Positions 25,763 to 35,012 of a stretch of 64,000 nt of DNA are shown here, piece by piece. Under the pieces are notes generated by a model. It made no database searches. It was not told the DNA's origin and was given only the letters and a program-made list of their open reading frames with translations. The stretch comes from Ramlibacter sp. GTDB taxonomy: Bacteria > Pseudomonadota > Gammaproteobacteria > Burkholderiales > Burkholderiaceae_C. How positions within the stretch are numbered: the first letter of the stretch is position 1; every line of letters begins with the position of its first letter. The DNA lies in assembly GCA_030695945.1 (NCBI GenBank), contig JAUYOG010000004.1:83448-147447 (forward strand), in the 5' to 3' direction. A program made the translations under genes and the position numbers.

Positions 25763-26845
25763 TCAGATCGCGCGGTTCAGGTCCACGTCGAGGCCGGCCT
25801 GCTTCATCTCGCGCGCGAGCAGCAGCCGCCACAGGCCGCCGCCGTCCATGGCATGGCGCGCGAACCCCTCGATGCCGGCCACCGGCGCGGCCTGGCCAGC
25901 CAGCACGAAACAGACGCGGGCGGGGCCGAGCGCGCCGAGCAGATAGCCGATCTCCAGCAGGTCGCCGGCGCCGCCGCCCGTGTCGCCGGCCGGCATCGCC
26001 ACCACCGCGAAATCGAGGTCGCGCAGCGCGTCGACCCGGGCGATGAGGGTGGCGTCGCCATCCTGCGCCGCGGCGACGGCGACGGCCTCCAGGCCCAGCT
26101 GGGCGAGGAAGGCGGTGACGGCGTCGCGGGTCGCGGCGTCGAGCCGGCAGATGACGGCGACGCGGCGTCCGGCCGGGCGTCGGGCCGCAGTCTCGGACAG
26201 GGAAACAGGTGCGGTTGCGGACATGGTTGCGGCTTTCGGTGCAGGGGTTGGCATGGGCGTCGGGACGGGTGTGGGCGCAAGGGTTGGCGCAGGTGTCGGT
26301 GCCGGTGTGGGCGCCGCCGTCGGGGCAGGCGTGGGCACAGCCGTGGGCGCCGGCGTGGGTGCAGGTGTCGGTGCCGGTGTCGGCGCGGCGGTCGGCGCCG
26401 GCGTGGGCGCGGCGGTCGGCGCCGGCGTCTTCGCGGGCGCGTGCGGCGCCGGGTGATGCGCGGCGCTTTCCTTCGCCTCGAGCCGCTCTGCCAGGTGCTT
26501 CTTCACGGCGTTCAGGTTCGCCACCGCGCGGTCGATGTCCTTGCGCAAGGCGTCGCCCAGCTCGTCGCTCGAATAGCGGTCGCCGAACATGGTGTCGAGT
26601 TCCGCGCCCATCGGGCCGATCGCGTACTGCCTGTATTCCGCGGACTTCGGCCCGAGGGCGTCGGACAGCAGCGTGTTGACCTGCGCCTGCAGGGCCTCGA
26701 TGCGTGGATCCCAGCGCTCCTGGATGCCTGCGGGGTCGAACGTGCGCAGCTCCTTGATGCGCCAGCCGATCTTGTCGATAGCGCCTTCCAGCTCTTTCCT
26801 GTCGTGTGCGCTCAAGGGCCTCGCGGCAGCTTTTGCAGTGGACAT
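25763..26845 (-). CDS. TIR-like NADase-type domain protein with Ala-Pro-Thr linker
   Basis: 360 residues in three parts: a helical N-terminal domain (~1-128, charged, possibly coiled coil), a low-complexity linker of PTPA/PTAA units (~136-205), and a C-terminal domain (~227-360). The last resembles the nucleotide-binding TIR-like fold of CAP12/STING-associated effectors: RVAVICR start, [16 protein letters not shown] helix, DFAVVAMP strand, and [12 protein letters not shown] whose E298 sits where the catalytic glutamate lies. Such domains cleave NAD or bind nucleotide signals in antiphage defence. No partner sensor or cyclase is adjacent. Assignment is by pattern only. Confidence 0.65.
   Translation of the reverse strand: MSTAKAAARPLSAHDRKELEGAIDKIGWRIKELRTFDPAGIQERWDPRIEALQAQVNTLLSDALGPKSAEYRQYAIGPMGAELDTMFGDRYSSDELGDALRKDIDRAVANLNAVKKHLAERLEAKESAAHHPAPHAPAKTPAPTAAPTPAPTAAPTPAPTPAPTPAPTAVPTPAPTAAPTPAPTPAPTLAPTPVPTPMPTPAPKAATMSATAPVSLSETAARRPAGRRVAVICRLDAATRDAVTAFLAQLGLEAVAVAAAQDGDATLIARVDALRDLDFAVVAMPAGDTGGGAGDLLEIGYLLGALGPARVCFVLAGQAAPVAGIEGFARHAMDGGGLWRLLLAREMKQAGLDVDLNRAI
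26229..26440. repeat. Imperfect tandem repeats encoding the Pro-Thr-Ala linker
   Basis: Many GTGGGCGCCGG / GTGTCGGTGCC-type units of about 12 bp in tandem inside the TIR-like gene, translating as repeated PTPA or PTAA. The near-identical units suggest expansion by slippage, so length may vary between strains. Confidence 0.8.
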
Positions 26846-26916
26846 TCAGGTCCCCATTGTTGAGGTTTCGACTGTAAACGGGGCGAGAATCGACCCCACA
26901 GCCCCGGAGTAACAAG

Positions 26917-27852
26917 ATGTCAGCCGCGCCCGCCGCCTCGTCCGAGATGACTTTCTTCAGCCTGCTGGCGCGCTGCGGCAGCCTGTCCGCCGCCAGCCGC
27001 GAACTGGGCGTGTCCACCCCGGCCGTGAGCAAGCGGCTGGCGCAGCTGGAACACCGTCTGGGCGTGCGGCTGCTGGCGCGCACCACCCGGCGCGTGAGCC
27101 TGACCCCGGAAGGCGAGCTGTACCTCGACAGCGCGCGACGCATCCTCGCCGATATCGACGACGTGGAGCGCCAACTTGCCGGCGCGATGGCCGCCCCCAG
27201 CGGACTGTTGCGCGTAAACACCACGCTCGGGTTCGGCCGCAGCCACATCGCGCCGCTGGTCTCGCAATTCGCGAAGGCCCATCCCCGCATCCAGGTCCAG
27301 CTGCAGCTCACCGTGGACCCTCCGCCGCTCACCGACGACGCCTTCGACGTGTGCGTGCGCTTTGGCGAGCCGCCCGATGCGCGGGTCGTCGCGCGCCAGC
27401 TGGCACCCAATCGCCGGCTGCTGTGCGCCTCGCCCGCCTACCTCGAACGCAACGGCACGCCGAAGTCGCCTGCCGACCTGGCGCAGCACAACTGCATCGG
27501 CATCCGCCAGGGCGACCAGGCGTACGGCGTGTGGCGCCTCGCGTCGGGCCGGCGCGCAGAAACCGTCAAGGTCAGGGGCAACCTGAGCAGCAATGACGGC
27601 GAGATCGCCGTGAGCTGGGCGCTCGCGGGGCACGGCATCGTCATGCGCGCCGAATGGGACGTCGCGCGCTACCTGCGCAGCGGCCGGCTGAAGCAGGTGC
27701 TGGAGAACTGGAAGACGCCGCCCGCCGACATCCACGCCGTCTACCCGCAACGCCACCACGTCTCGGCGCGGGTGCGCACCTTCGTCGATTTCCTGGCCGC
27801 CCACTTCGCCAAGGCCTCGACGCGCGCGGCCGGGATGGTCAGCGGCTGGTAG
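26917..27852 (+). CDS. LysR-family transcriptional regulator
   Basis: 311 residues: N-terminal helix-turn-helix (LSAASRELGVSTPAVSKRLAQLE) and a LysR substrate-binding domain. It is divergent from the TIR-like gene and near the ttuC-Bug unit. DmlR-like regulators of tartrate/malate genes belong to this subfamily, so it may act on the palindrome at 25721. Its last 14 bp overlap the convergent GH2 gene. Confidence 0.85.
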   Translation: MSAAPAASSEMTFFSLLARCGSLSAASRELGVSTPAVSKRLAQLEHRLGVRLLARTTRRVSLTPEGELYLDSARRILADIDDVERQLAGAMAAPSGLLRVNTTLGFGRSHIAPLVSQFAKAHPRIQVQLQLTVDPPPLTDDAFDVCVRFGEPPDARVVARQLAPNRRLLCASPAYLERNGTPKSPADLAQHNCIGIRQGDQAYGVWRLASGRRAETVKVRGNLSSNDGEIAVSWALAGHGIVMRAEWDVARYLRSGRLKQVLENWKTPPADIHAVYPQRHHVSARVRTFVDFLAAHFAKASTRAAGMVSGW

Positions 27853-30388
27853 GTTCTCCGGGCCGGATCGTGGCAGCCGCCGCCGCGTTGAGGGCGTGGA
27901 CGGTTCCATGCAGTTCGGCCGGCTCTCGCGAGCGCAGGACGACACGGGCCTGTGCTCCGGGTGCCAGGTGGAAGTACTCGTCCTCCGCCTCGAAGCCCGG
28001 GATGTCGAAGTGCACAGCCAGGGCAGTCTTGCACGTGGTCACCGTCAGTTCGGCCGTGCAGGCGTCGATCTTTGTCGCGGTGGCACGGAGCCCGGGGTCG
28101 GTGCCGAACAGCGCCGGCATGCCGGCCGGGAAATGGAACGCCGTCGCGATCGCTTGGCCATGCGCGTCCTTCAGCGTCACTAGCACCGTGTCGCAGGGCG
28201 GCGGGCCGAAACGGTAGGCGTACGTCAGGTCGACGAAGCGGTCGAGCAAATCGAGCGCGGGCACGGTGCACGCACCGCGAGCAGGCAGGGTGAGCGCGAG
28301 GCGGCCGCTGGCGATTTCCGTTTCGCCGTGCTGCCACGCCTTCAGTTCGAGCTGCACCTGCGTGTCGCGGCCGCGCTCGTTGACAAGGTGCACGGACAGG
28401 CCATTGCCACCTTCGTCCGTCACCGACACCGTGATCGGCTGCAAGGCCCGCCGCAAGTAATGCCAGCAGGCCTTGGGCGAGCCCGAGTCGTCGACCACGC
28501 CCCAGCCCGCGCCGGCCCAGAGGTCACGCAGGAAGAGGACCATCGCGCCGCCGCAGCGCGACGCGGGGCGTCGCCATTCGGCGAACGCCGCCGCCATGAC
28601 CTCGCCGGAGACAACGCGGCTCAAGGTGAGGTAGCGGCCGTGATCGGCGTAGCGCAGCTTCTGGGGGTCCACGCCGAACACGGCACGCAGGTAATGGTCG
28701 CGCACGTCGTCGAAGTCCCAACCCGCGCCCAGGTCGCGCGGCGAGCGCGCCTTCCACTGCGGATGGTGCACGCGCGTCGCAAGGCCGCCGGGCATGCGCG
28801 CGATCGTGGCGTCGGAAGGGACGTTCGCGAACGCGAGGCATTCGGTGGCGAACTTCAGGTCGGCGCGGCGGGCGTCCTCCAGCGGCCGCAGGTAGGCACC
28901 CACGCCGTAATAGGAAGTGGTGCCGACGTCGGCCTGGTGGGGCATCGATCCGCCGTGCGCGCTCGACGGCCAATAGGGCGTGCGTGGCGCACCGGCGGCG
29001 CACACCTTCGCGAGCACCTTCTCGAACAGCGGCGACGACCATCGCTCGCGCGGCGCGCCCCACATCGCGGCCTGCTGCCCGGCCTCGCTGTTGCCGCACA
29101 GGACGGCAAGGCTCGGATGCGGGTGCAGGCGACTCAACTGCTGCGTGGCTTCGGCCGTGACGGATCGCATGAAGGCCTCGTCGTCCGCCGGGTAGTCCAT
29201 GCTGGCGAACATAAAGTCCTGCCACACCAGCACGCCGAGCTCGTCGCAGGCCGCGTAGAAGTGGTCCTCCTCGTAGACAGCGGTGCCGGTGACGCGCACC
29301 ATGTTCATGCCCGCATCGCGGGCCTGGCCCACGGCGGCGTGGTACTGCCCCGGTGACGCCCGCAGGCCGACCGGGTCCAGCGGCGTCCAGCACGCGCCGC
29401 GGCAGAACACCGGCACGCCGTTGACCTTGAGGCGGAAACTGCCACCGGCAGTGTCGAGCTCGATGGTGCGAAACCCGATCGCGCCCAGGGCGCACTCCGC
29501 CTCGCCGCCCGGTCCATTCAATTTCAGGCTGGCCGCGTACAGCGCGGGCTCGCCGTGGGTGTGCGGCCACCACATGTCGGCATCGGGGACCACCAGCGCA
29601 CCGGAGAGACAGCGCGCATTCGCACCGCGGGCCAGCCGTTGGACATGCTTGCGCCCACCGCGCTCCACGCACAGCTCGGCCTCCACGGCCCCGCCGCCGG
29701 GCAATTCGATGCTGCAGGCAACGATGCCGTCGGTGCCACGCACGGAAACGTCGAGGTGCACATCGGTGACATGGAGAGCATCGCGCCGCTGCAGCCACAC
29801 GTCGCGCCATGGCCCGGCCACGGCGCAAGGCGGCGACCACCCCGGCGTGCGTCCGAGCAAGGTGGTGCGCAACCAGCGCAATTGCTGGTGCGCCAGCATC
29901 GGCGTGCGCCAGCGCGGGCGCGGCCGGCGCCGGGCGAGTTCGACCGACAACGACGCGAAGCGGATCAGCAGCTCGTTGCCGGCCGGCCGCAACAGGTCCG
30001 TGACGTCGCACTCGTGCGCCAGGAACATGTTGGCGCTTTCCAGCAGCTGCTGGCCGTTAAGCCAGGCCGTGGCGAGCGTTGCGAGCCCATCGAAGCCGAG
30101 CACGACGCGCTCATCCGTGACCCATTCGGCCGCGTCGAACCCCACCCGGTACCACCAGTCGCTCGCATCGAAGTCGCGGGCCGGGCCGTCGAGCGTCCAC
30201 ACCCCGCGCTCGCGTAATGACGCGGCGGCGGGCATCGCCTCGTCGATCGTGAGCCACGCACCGGGCAAAGCGTCGAGCTCGGCCGCACTCGTGCCGGGCG
30301 CGCATTCGCGGATCGCCCAAGTCCCCGGCAGCGGCTGGCGGCCGCGGCCCGGTTTCAAGCTGGAACAAATCAACGTCGTGCGCTCCAC
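27839..30388 (-). CDS. Glycoside hydrolase family 2, beta-mannosidase-like
   Basis: 849 residues. Domain order of GH2: N-terminal jelly-roll (~40-190, WWYRVGF, AWLNGQQLLES), immunoglobulin-like domain, and a TIM barrel whose acid/base motif is LCGNSEAGQQAAMWG. It has no signal peptide, so cytoplasmic action on a mannoside or a biosynthetic role is possible. The start is GTG at 30388, as no in-frame ATG lies before the jelly-roll. It is divergent from DUF1839, with which GH2 enzymes of this type often cluster. Confidence 0.8.
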   Translation of the reverse strand: MERTTLICSSLKPGRGRQPLPGTWAIRECAPGTSAAELDALPGAWLTIDEAMPAAASLRERGVWTLDGPARDFDASDWWYRVGFDAAEWVTDERVVLGFDGLATLATAWLNGQQLLESANMFLAHECDVTDLLRPAGNELLIRFASLSVELARRRPRPRWRTPMLAHQQLRWLRTTLLGRTPGWSPPCAVAGPWRDVWLQRRDALHVTDVHLDVSVRGTDGIVACSIELPGGGAVEAELCVERGGRKHVQRLARGANARCLSGALVVPDADMWWPHTHGEPALYAASLKLNGPGGEAECALGAIGFRTIELDTAGGSFRLKVNGVPVFCRGACWTPLDPVGLRASPGQYHAAVGQARDAGMNMVRVTGTAVYEEDHFYAACDELGVLVWQDFMFASMDYPADDEAFMRSVTAEATQQLSRLHPHPSLAVLCGNSEAGQQAAMWGAPRERWSSPLFEKVLAKVCAAGAPRTPYWPSSAHGGSMPHQADVGTTSYYGVGAYLRPLEDARRADLKFATECLAFANVPSDATIARMPGGLATRVHHPQWKARSPRDLGAGWDFDDVRDHYLRAVFGVDPQKLRYADHGRYLTLSRVVSGEVMAAAFAEWRRPASRCGGAMVLFLRDLWAGAGWGVVDDSGSPKACWHYLRRALQPITVSVTDEGGNGLSVHLVNERGRDTQVQLELKAWQHGETEIASGRLALTLPARGACTVPALDLLDRFVDLTYAYRFGPPPCDTVLVTLKDAHGQAIATAFHFPAGMPALFGTDPGLRATATKIDACTAELTVTTCKTALAVHFDIPGFEAEDEYFHLAPGAQARVVLRSREPAELHGTVHALNAAAAATIRPGEPTSR

Positions 30389-30445
30389 ACATGAGCCAGT
30401 GGCGCTGCCAGAATATCTGTAACCCTTGATCCGAGTTGTAAGACG

Positions 30446-31423
30446 ATGCCGCGTGTCTCAGCGCTCAACGTGGAGGCGGCCGCCTACCGTCCGCATGCCT
30501 TGCATGGCGAGGACGCCATCTGGCTCGAGAAGAACTGCTACGGCGACCTGTGGATCGAACTGCTGCACGCACTGGGCCTGGAGCCGCAGGCGATGCTGCC
30601 CTTCACGCTGGCGGTGGACTTCGAGGGCGACCAATGGACCTTCTTCAAGCCGCCGCTGGATGAGCTGCGCGAGTTGTACGGCATCGACGTGCAGGAGATG
30701 TCGGTGTGGCGCCCGCTTATCGAGCATGCGGTCGAGCAGCTGGCCGCGGGCAAGATCATCTGCACGGAGGCGGATGCCTATTGGCTGCCGGATACCGCCG
30801 CCACCGACTACCGGCGGCAACACACCAAGACCACCATCGCGCTGGCGAGCCTGGATGTCGAGGGCGAATGGCTCGGCTACTTCCACAACGCCGGTTATTT
30901 CGAGTTGTCGGGCGAGGACTTTCGCAGCCTCTTTCGCATCGGCGCGCCCGCCGATCCGGCCTACCTGCCGTTGTTCGCCGAGCTGGTGCGCGTCGACCGA
31001 TTGGTGAAGCGGCCGGCGCAGGAGCTCGCGGCCTGCTCGCTCGGCCTGCTGCGCAAGCATTTCGCGCGGCGGCCGGCGTCCAACCCGGTGGAGCGCTTCG
31101 GCGAGCGGCTGGCGCATGACCTGCCCGGGCTGCAGGCCGCGGGCCTGCCGCACTATCACGCATGGGCATTCGCCGGCATCCGCCAGGCGGGATCGGCTTT
31201 CGAGCTGGCGGCGGCGCACCTGCGCTGGCTTGCCGCGTCCGGACCCGCGGGGCTGCTGCCCGCGGCCGACAGCTTCGAAGCCATCGCGCAGGGCCACAAG
31301 GCGTTGATCCTGAAGGGCGCGCGGGCCGTCAACTCGGGCCGGCCACTGGATGCCGTGCCGCTGGTTCGCGACATGGCGCAGGCCTGGGACCGCGGCATGG
31401 CCGCGCTGGCGGAAGTGCTTTGA
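30446..31423 (+). CDS. DUF1839 family protein
   Basis: 325 residues, cytoplasmic, full family length (starts with HxLHGEDAIWLEKNCYGDLWIE-type region; later HTKTTIALASLD and GYFHNAGYFELSGEDF). The function is unknown. From memory, DUF1839 genes often sit with stand-alone amino acid:[carrier protein] ligases and GH2 enzymes; no ligase or carrier protein is present here. It is coupled to the next methyltransferase gene. Confidence 0.8.
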   Translation: MPRVSALNVEAAAYRPHALHGEDAIWLEKNCYGDLWIELLHALGLEPQAMLPFTLAVDFEGDQWTFFKPPLDELRELYGIDVQEMSVWRPLIEHAVEQLAAGKIICTEADAYWLPDTAATDYRRQHTKTTIALASLDVEGEWLGYFHNAGYFELSGEDFRSLFRIGAPADPAYLPLFAELVRVDRLVKRPAQELAACSLGLLRKHFARRPASNPVERFGERLAHDLPGLQAAGLPHYHAWAFAGIRQAGSAFELAAAHLRWLAASGPAGLLPAADSFEAIAQGHKALILKGARAVNSGRPLDAVPLVRDMAQAWDRGMAALAEVL

Positions 31424-32223
31424 ACGTCGAGCAGGACAGGGTCAATCGCAGCACCTGGAAGTTGCCGTCGACGGTTCGCGTGTACCAGCGCCTCGAGGGC
31501 TGGACGGACCCCGGCGAGCGGGCCGCCGTCGAGCATGTGGCCGCCGAAGCGCACGGCAAACCCATCCTCGACATCGGCGTTGGCGCAGGCCGCACCATTC
31601 CCCTGCTGCGCACGATCAGCCCAGATTACGTGGGCATCGACTACACCCCCGAAATGGTGGCGGCCTGCCGGGCCCGCCACCCGGATGCGCGCATCGAACA
31701 CATGGACGCACGCGACCTCAGCCGTTTCGAGGACGACCATTTCGCGCTGGCGGTGTTCTCCTTCAACGGAATCGACGCAGTGCACATGGACGACCGGGGC
31801 CGCGTGCTGCGCGAGGTGCACCGGGTGCTGCAGCACGGCGGGCTCTTCATCGTGTCCGCGCACAACCGGAACGGGCCCGGCCACGGCGAGCGGCCGCGCC
31901 TGCGCCTGGACTTCACATGGAACCCGCTCAAGCTCGCCTGGCGGACGCTCAGGCTCGCGCGATCGCTGCCACGGTCATGGCTCAACTCGCGCCGCCTGCG
32001 CATGCTCAACGAAACGCATGACGACTGGTCGATCATGAATTGCGGCGCGCACGATTTCGGCATCGTCGTCGTCTACACCACGCTGGCCGAGCAGAAGCGC
32101 CAGCTCCGGGCCGCCGGCTTCGGCGTCGAGGCCGTCTACGACAACGTCGCCGGCCGGCTGGTGGCCGACGACGCCGACACCCGCGCCATCTGGTGGCTCC
32201 ACTACGTCGCGCGCAAGGCGTGA
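31420..32223 (+). CDS. Class I SAM-dependent methyltransferase
   Basis: 267 residues. SAM-binding motif I is ILDIGVGAGRT, followed by VGIDYTPEMV and FSFNGIDAV (motif II region). The substrate is unknown. The best start is TTG at 31420, overlapping the DUF1839 stop (TTGA) with GGAAG upstream; no in-frame ATG occurs before the conserved domain. A G-R-T pattern in motif I and a C-terminal HYVARKA extension show a complete protein. It forms a unit with DUF1839. Confidence 0.82.
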   Translation: MNVEQDRVNRSTWKLPSTVRVYQRLEGWTDPGERAAVEHVAAEAHGKPILDIGVGAGRTIPLLRTISPDYVGIDYTPEMVAACRARHPDARIEHMDARDLSRFEDDHFALAVFSFNGIDAVHMDDRGRVLREVHRVLQHGGLFIVSAHNRNGPGHGERPRLRLDFTWNPLKLAWRTLRLARSLPRSWLNSRRLRMLNETHDDWSIMNCGAHDFGIVVVYTTLAEQKRQLRAAGFGVEAVYDNVAGRLVADDADTRAIWWLHYVARKA

Positions 32224-32230
32224 CGCGCGA

Positions 32231-32597
32231 GTGTGCTGTCCCGCAAGTTCGAAGGCATCCAGTGGGTATAGTTCGCTCTTCGACCTCGCGGCAAAGCTGC
32301 GCGTGGGCGGGCTGCGGCGCGATGGCTACGGCGTTCGGTGTAGCTGCTTCGCAGCGACACCGAATCCCTTGCGCCTGTGCTTTATTCGCGCCGCAGCCCG
32401 CCCACGCGCAGCTTTGCAGATGCATTGATGGCACGCCACCGCTGGCGCGCCAAGATCTCACCACAACGCCGTGCACGGCCGGGCCGCGACGCCGTAGCCA
32501 TCGCGGCCGCGGCCCGGCCGTGCGCGGCGTTGCCGAGAGGTGGCCGAGCGCTGGACGCTTCAAAAAGCAGCGTCGTCGAACTTGCGGGACAGAACAC
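32231..32597. repeat. 367-bp element with 22-bp terminal inverted repeats
   Basis: Termini 32231-32252 and 32576-32597 are inverted copies with one mismatch (outer end GTGTGCTGTCCCGC, inner end AAGTTCGA). Inside are two more long palindromes: 32293-32321 with 32387-32415 (29 bp, perfect) and 32466-32488 with 32508-32530 (23 bp, one mismatch). It fills the gap between the methyltransferase and the convergent DUF885 gene, its end overlapping the DUF885 stop codon. It encodes no credible protein. Segments recur at 48857-48953 and 63801-63866. It may be a MITE-like element, or a structured element that also ends transcription from both sides. Confidence 0.75.
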
Positions 32598-34411
32598 TAG
32601 GCCTGCGCGGCGATCCACCTGTCGATCTTGGCTTCCAGCATCCGCAAGGGCATCGAGCCCTCGCCCAGCACCTGCGCATGGAACGCGCGGATGTCGAAGC
32701 GCGGCCCGAGCTTCTCGCGGGCGCGCTCGCGCAATTGCAGGATCTTCAGCTCGCCCACCTTGTACGCCAGCGCCTGGGCGGGCCAGGCCATGTAGCGCTC
32801 GATGGCGCGGCGGGCTTCGTCCTCGGTCGAACCTTCCTTCTCGAGCAGGTAGGCAATGGCCTGCTCGCGCGACCAGCCTTTGTCGTGGAGGCCCGTGTCG
32901 ACCACGAGGCGCAATGCCCGGTGCAGCTCCATGAACAGGCGGCCCAGGTAGGCGGCCGGGTCGCCGTCGTACAGGCCCAGATCGTGGCCCAGGCTCTCGG
33001 CGTAAAGCGCCCACCCTTCGCCGAAGGCGTCGTACCAGCCGAGCTTGCGGAACCGCGGCAGGTCCAGCTCCTGCTGCAGGGCCATGTGGTAGTGGTGGCC
33101 GGGCTGGCCCTCGTGCAGGTACAGCGACACGAACCTTGTGGTGCGGTACTGGGTGGGATCCATCACCACCGCATAGAAGGCGCCGGGCCGCGAGCCGTCG
33201 GCCGCCGGCGGCACGTAATGGTCGGAGGCCGTGGCGCGGCGGATCGGCTCGACGATGCGCACGTCCAGCGCCGCCTTGGGCGCACGCTCGAACAGCCGCG
33301 GCAGGCTGGCGCTGACCCGCTGGTGCAACGCCCGGTACACGGCCAGCACTTCTTCCTCGGTCCTGTAAGGCGTGAGCTCCGGGCGGCCGGCCAGTGATTT
33401 GAAGAACGCGTCGACGTCGCCGTCGAAGCCGAACTTCGCCTTGACCTTCTCCATCTCGCCGCGGATGCGCGCGACTTCCTTCAGGCCGAGTTCGTGGATC
33501 TCATCCGGCGACATCGTCGTGGTGGTGCTGGAGCGCACCAGCATGCGGTACCACCCGGGGCCGCCGGGCAGCGCGCCGATGCCGGCGGTCTGCCGTGCGT
33601 GGGGCAGGTAGCGATCCGCCATGAACGCGCGCAAGCGCTTCACCGCGGGGATGACCGAGCCCAGCACCGTGGCGCGGTAGGCGGCCGCTATCCGCTGTCG
33701 ATCGGCCCCGCCGATTTCCGCCGGGAACTCGCGCGTGGCCGCGAGGTAGGGGCTGGCCGAAGGATCGGCCGGCAGCAGCGCGTCGAGCTGCGGCATCGTC
33801 CTTTCCACCAGCGGCCGCGGCAGCACGATGCCGCGCGCCATGCCGCGCTCCATGTTCACCATGGCTTGGTCGATCCAGGCGGGCAGCTTTTTCAGGCGCT
33901 CCAGGAAATGATCGTAATGGGCGGCCGTCTTCATAGGCTGCGCCGCCTTGCCGCTGGCATATTGCGCGAGCATGACGGGCATGCAATCCATGTGCCCGAC
34001 CGGCGTGAGGTGCCAGGGATAGGCGAGGACGGCCAGCCTGTCCTGCACCTCGTACTTCAGCAGCTCATAGGACATCCGCTCCGGCGCCGTGAGCGCGCCC
34101 GCGTCGATGCGGCCGAGGCCGGCCAGCGTGCGCTCGTACAGCCGCCGCTGGCGCGCGAGGTGCGCGGGCGCGATCTCGATCTCGAACGCGGCCTCGTACT
34201 TCGGGTCGCCGACGTTCTCGGTGGCGTTCATCGGGAACAGCGCGAGCGACGCGTCGTAGTAATCCTCCGCCAGTCGCGCGAGCCGCGCGCCATGCGAAGT
34301 GGAAGGCTGGGACGATGCCGCGGATGCATGGCGCCATGCAGCGGGACCCAGCAGCAGGCTTGTGGCCAGGCTGGCGCCGAGGCTGCGGCGCGTGAGTTGA
34401 AGGGTATTCAT
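32597..34411 (-). CDS. DUF885 family exported protein (putative zinc hydrolase)
   Basis: 604 residues. A Tat-like signal TRRSLGASLATSLLLG is at residues 7-22. The family signature LHEGQPGHHYHMA looks like an HExxPGHH metal site, suggesting zinc-dependent peptidase or hydrolase activity, though no substrate is established. ATG 34411 is preferred over 34429 because it places the twin arginine correctly. Convergent with the methyltransferase across the inverted-repeat element. Confidence 0.83.
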   Translation of the reverse strand: MNTLQLTRRSLGASLATSLLLGPAAWRHASAASSQPSTSHGARLARLAEDYYDASLALFPMNATENVGDPKYEAAFEIEIAPAHLARQRRLYERTLAGLGRIDAGALTAPERMSYELLKYEVQDRLAVLAYPWHLTPVGHMDCMPVMLAQYASGKAAQPMKTAAHYDHFLERLKKLPAWIDQAMVNMERGMARGIVLPRPLVERTMPQLDALLPADPSASPYLAATREFPAEIGGADRQRIAAAYRATVLGSVIPAVKRLRAFMADRYLPHARQTAGIGALPGGPGWYRMLVRSSTTTTMSPDEIHELGLKEVARIRGEMEKVKAKFGFDGDVDAFFKSLAGRPELTPYRTEEEVLAVYRALHQRVSASLPRLFERAPKAALDVRIVEPIRRATASDHYVPPAADGSRPGAFYAVVMDPTQYRTTRFVSLYLHEGQPGHHYHMALQQELDLPRFRKLGWYDAFGEGWALYAESLGHDLGLYDGDPAAYLGRLFMELHRALRLVVDTGLHDKGWSREQAIAYLLEKEGSTEDEARRAIERYMAWPAQALAYKVGELKILQLRERAREKLGPRFDIRAFHAQVLGEGSMPLRMLEAKIDRWIAAQA

Positions 34412-34551
34412 GGCGCGGGATGCTATCAACTTAACGCCGCGCGTGCTGGCAGCGCGTGCAAATGCCCGGCCGAGGTGGATTGCCTGCTGACAGGTTTGGC
34501 CGATCGCACCGCCAAGCTTATATTCGACCCACCTTATCCGCGGAGCGCACC

Positions 34552-34974
34552 ATGGACATCGAACGATTCATGCAGGGCTACCAGGCCGCCTGGGAGGCGC
34601 GAGACGAGAAGCTGTTCTGCGCCCTCTTCGTGGCGGATGGCGAGTACCACAACACGCCCTTCGCCGTGCAGCGCGGGCACGAGCAGCTTGCAGCTTACTG
34701 GCAGCGCGTGAAGCTGCAGGAAGACGTGCGCGTGAGCTATGAAGTGCTGTCGGCTACCGCGAAAGGCGGCATCGCCCACTGGCACGTCACCTACCAGGTG
34801 GCCTCCGAAGAGCTGTTCCAGATCTGGGCGAAGTCCACCGGCACGCCCCTGCCCGCCCGCAAGCCGGGCGATCCATTGCCGCGCATGGTGCTCGACGGCG
34901 TGCTGAGCGCGGAGTTCGACGCCGGCCTGTGCAGCACATGCCGGCTGTGGTGGCACAGCATGCCGCAAGCGTGA
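34552..34974 (+). CDS. NTF2-like/SnoaL-like protein
   Basis: 140 residues. Cone-shaped NTF2-like fold suggested by ERFMQGYQAAWEARD, LFVADGEYHNTPF, and HWHVTYQ. Such proteins are small enzymes or ligand binders; nothing fixes the substrate. The C-terminal CSTCRLWWHS segment has two cysteines that could bind metal. The ATG follows CGGAGCG. Confidence 0.72.
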   Translation: MDIERFMQGYQAAWEARDEKLFCALFVADGEYHNTPFAVQRGHEQLAAYWQRVKLQEDVRVSYEVLSATAKGGIAHWHVTYQVASEELFQIWAKSTGTPLPARKPGDPLPRMVLDGVLSAEFDAGLCSTCRLWWHSMPQA

Positions 34975-35012
34975 ACATTCGAGGACATCGAGCGCGCCTG
35001 AAGGATCCCCGA

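Noticed and set aside
26229..26440. Tandem units considered as a CRISPR or minisatellite locus
   Set aside because: The units are short, spacers are absent and they translate in frame as a Pro-Thr-Ala linker of a complete protein. No CRISPR array or cas gene was seen in the window.
32231..32597. Insertion sequence with transposase
   Set aside because: There are inverted ends but no transposase frame in 367 bp and no clear target duplication: the flanking bases CGCGA and TAGGC do not match.
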